A stretch of 64,000 nucleotides of DNA from Buttiauxella sp. B2 (GTDB lineage: Bacteria; Pseudomonadota; Gammaproteobacteria; Enterobacterales; Enterobacteriaceae). The notes beneath the pieces were generated by a model, which saw only the letters and a program-made list of their open reading frames with translations, searched no databases and was not told where the DNA came from. Below are positions 63,752 to 64,000 of the stretch, one piece after another. The translations under genes and the position numbers were made by a program. The DNA lies in NCBI RefSeq assembly GCF_006376615.1, contig NZ_VEXQ01000012.1, positions 89,035 to 153,034 of the forward strand, read 5' to 3'. The stretch's first letter is position 1, and each line of letters begins with the position of its first letter.

Positions 63752-64000
63752 ATGTCGATAGAGACACTTTTGAGTCAAGAAAAGGAGCTTTTTGGCTATA
63801 TCATCGGTGATGTACAGATAGATATAACTAGCAGGAGGCTTATCAGGTTGAGCACACCGCGACAGCGGGCAATATCAGTACAGGTGATGACATTAAGGGT
63901 AACCATGATGCGACTACTTGAGTATTTACTGACGCACGGGCAAAACCGAATAATACTTAACGATGAAATACTGTCCCATGTCTGGGATAAAAATAAACTG
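63752..64000 (+). CDS. Second winged-helix regulator, 3' end cut by window
   Basis: Translation from ATG 63752 stays open to the window end (83 codons). It gives MSIETLLSQEKELFGYII, then GDVQIDITSRRLIRLS, then MMRLLEYLLTHGQNRIILNDEILSHVWDKNKL. This is the N-terminal half of an OmpR/CadC-type winged helix: wing-strand start, core helix and the DEILSHVWD recognition region. ToxR/CadC-type membrane regulators such as the one at 61636 have the same layout. Whether a membrane helix follows cannot be seen. AGAGAGCAGG precedes the ATG. Confidence 0.8.
   Translation, partial: MSIETLLSQEKELFGYIIGDVQIDITSRRLIRLSTPRQRAISVQVMTLRVTMMRLLEYLLTHGQNRIILNDEILSHVWDKNKL

Overview
The window is chromosomal DNA of a gamma-proteobacterium of the family Enterobacteriaceae. 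Most genes have recognisable Escherichia coli counterparts of the same length (rlhA, tam, yneE, ydcF, aldA, yncE, nifJ/ydbK, ydbJ, hslJ, ldhA, ydbH-ynbE-ydbL, azoR, hrpA). In E. coli these lie around the 1.43-1.52 Mb segment. Here they are in a different order, and accessory genes replace the E. coli neighbours (feaR/tynA/paa, trg, hokB). Four BIME-like pairs of palindromes (GTCGG...CCGAC and GGTGG...CCACC) sit at gene ends. The genus cannot be fixed from the sequence alone.

Layout. 1-9655: a cut AraC regulator, a BenE-type transporter, a membrane GGDEF-EAL protein, the 23S rRNA hydroxylase rlhA, a divergent LysR/PACE-efflux pair, tam and a DUF2157 membrane protein. 9656-12870: a worn-down mobile island. 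It opens with the frameshifted C-terminus of a tyrosine recombinase, followed by an orphan 125-aa protein, an insA of IS1 type without insB, and a DUF937-TM-OmpA gene. 12961-21761: small metabolic and stress genes (GFA-type protein, RcnB-like protein, ftrA with a rhodanese, DUF1993, yneE, a short MetE-like enzyme behind a possible MetJ box, a chemoreceptor and a secreted phytase-like esterase).

21813-35087 is the main accessory system, a 13-kb glycoside locus. A LacI repressor with two near-perfect operators faces a run of same-strand genes: MFS transporter, Gfo/Idh dehydrogenase, TIM-barrel epimerase, second Gfo/Idh dehydrogenase, a complete sugar ABC importer (binding protein, two permeases, ATPase) and two GH13 alpha-glucosidases. 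The two hydrolases differ at the residue after the nucleophile (Asp-Val versus Asp-Ala), which in this family separates alpha-1,6 from alpha-1,4 preference. The locus therefore offers two routes for an imported glucoside: hydrolysis, or oxidation-epimerisation-reduction through a keto-sugar.

35228-48254 is conserved core: ydcF, aldA, Fur-controlled yncE, pyruvate:flavodoxin oxidoreductase, ydbJ, hslJ, ldhA and the envelope operon ydbH-ynbE-ydbL. 48797-51673 carries dat-ddc, which makes 1,3-diaminopropane from aspartate semialdehyde. 51983-61304 has azoR and hrpA (divergent), an SDR, an O-methyltransferase, a PepT-like peptidase and a DppA-like binding protein. From 61636 to the end come a ToxR/CadC-type membrane regulator translationally coupled to a FidL-like protein, a long gene-free stretch, and the start of a second winged-helix regulator cut by the window edge.

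No tRNA, rRNA, CRISPR array or intact mobile element was seen.
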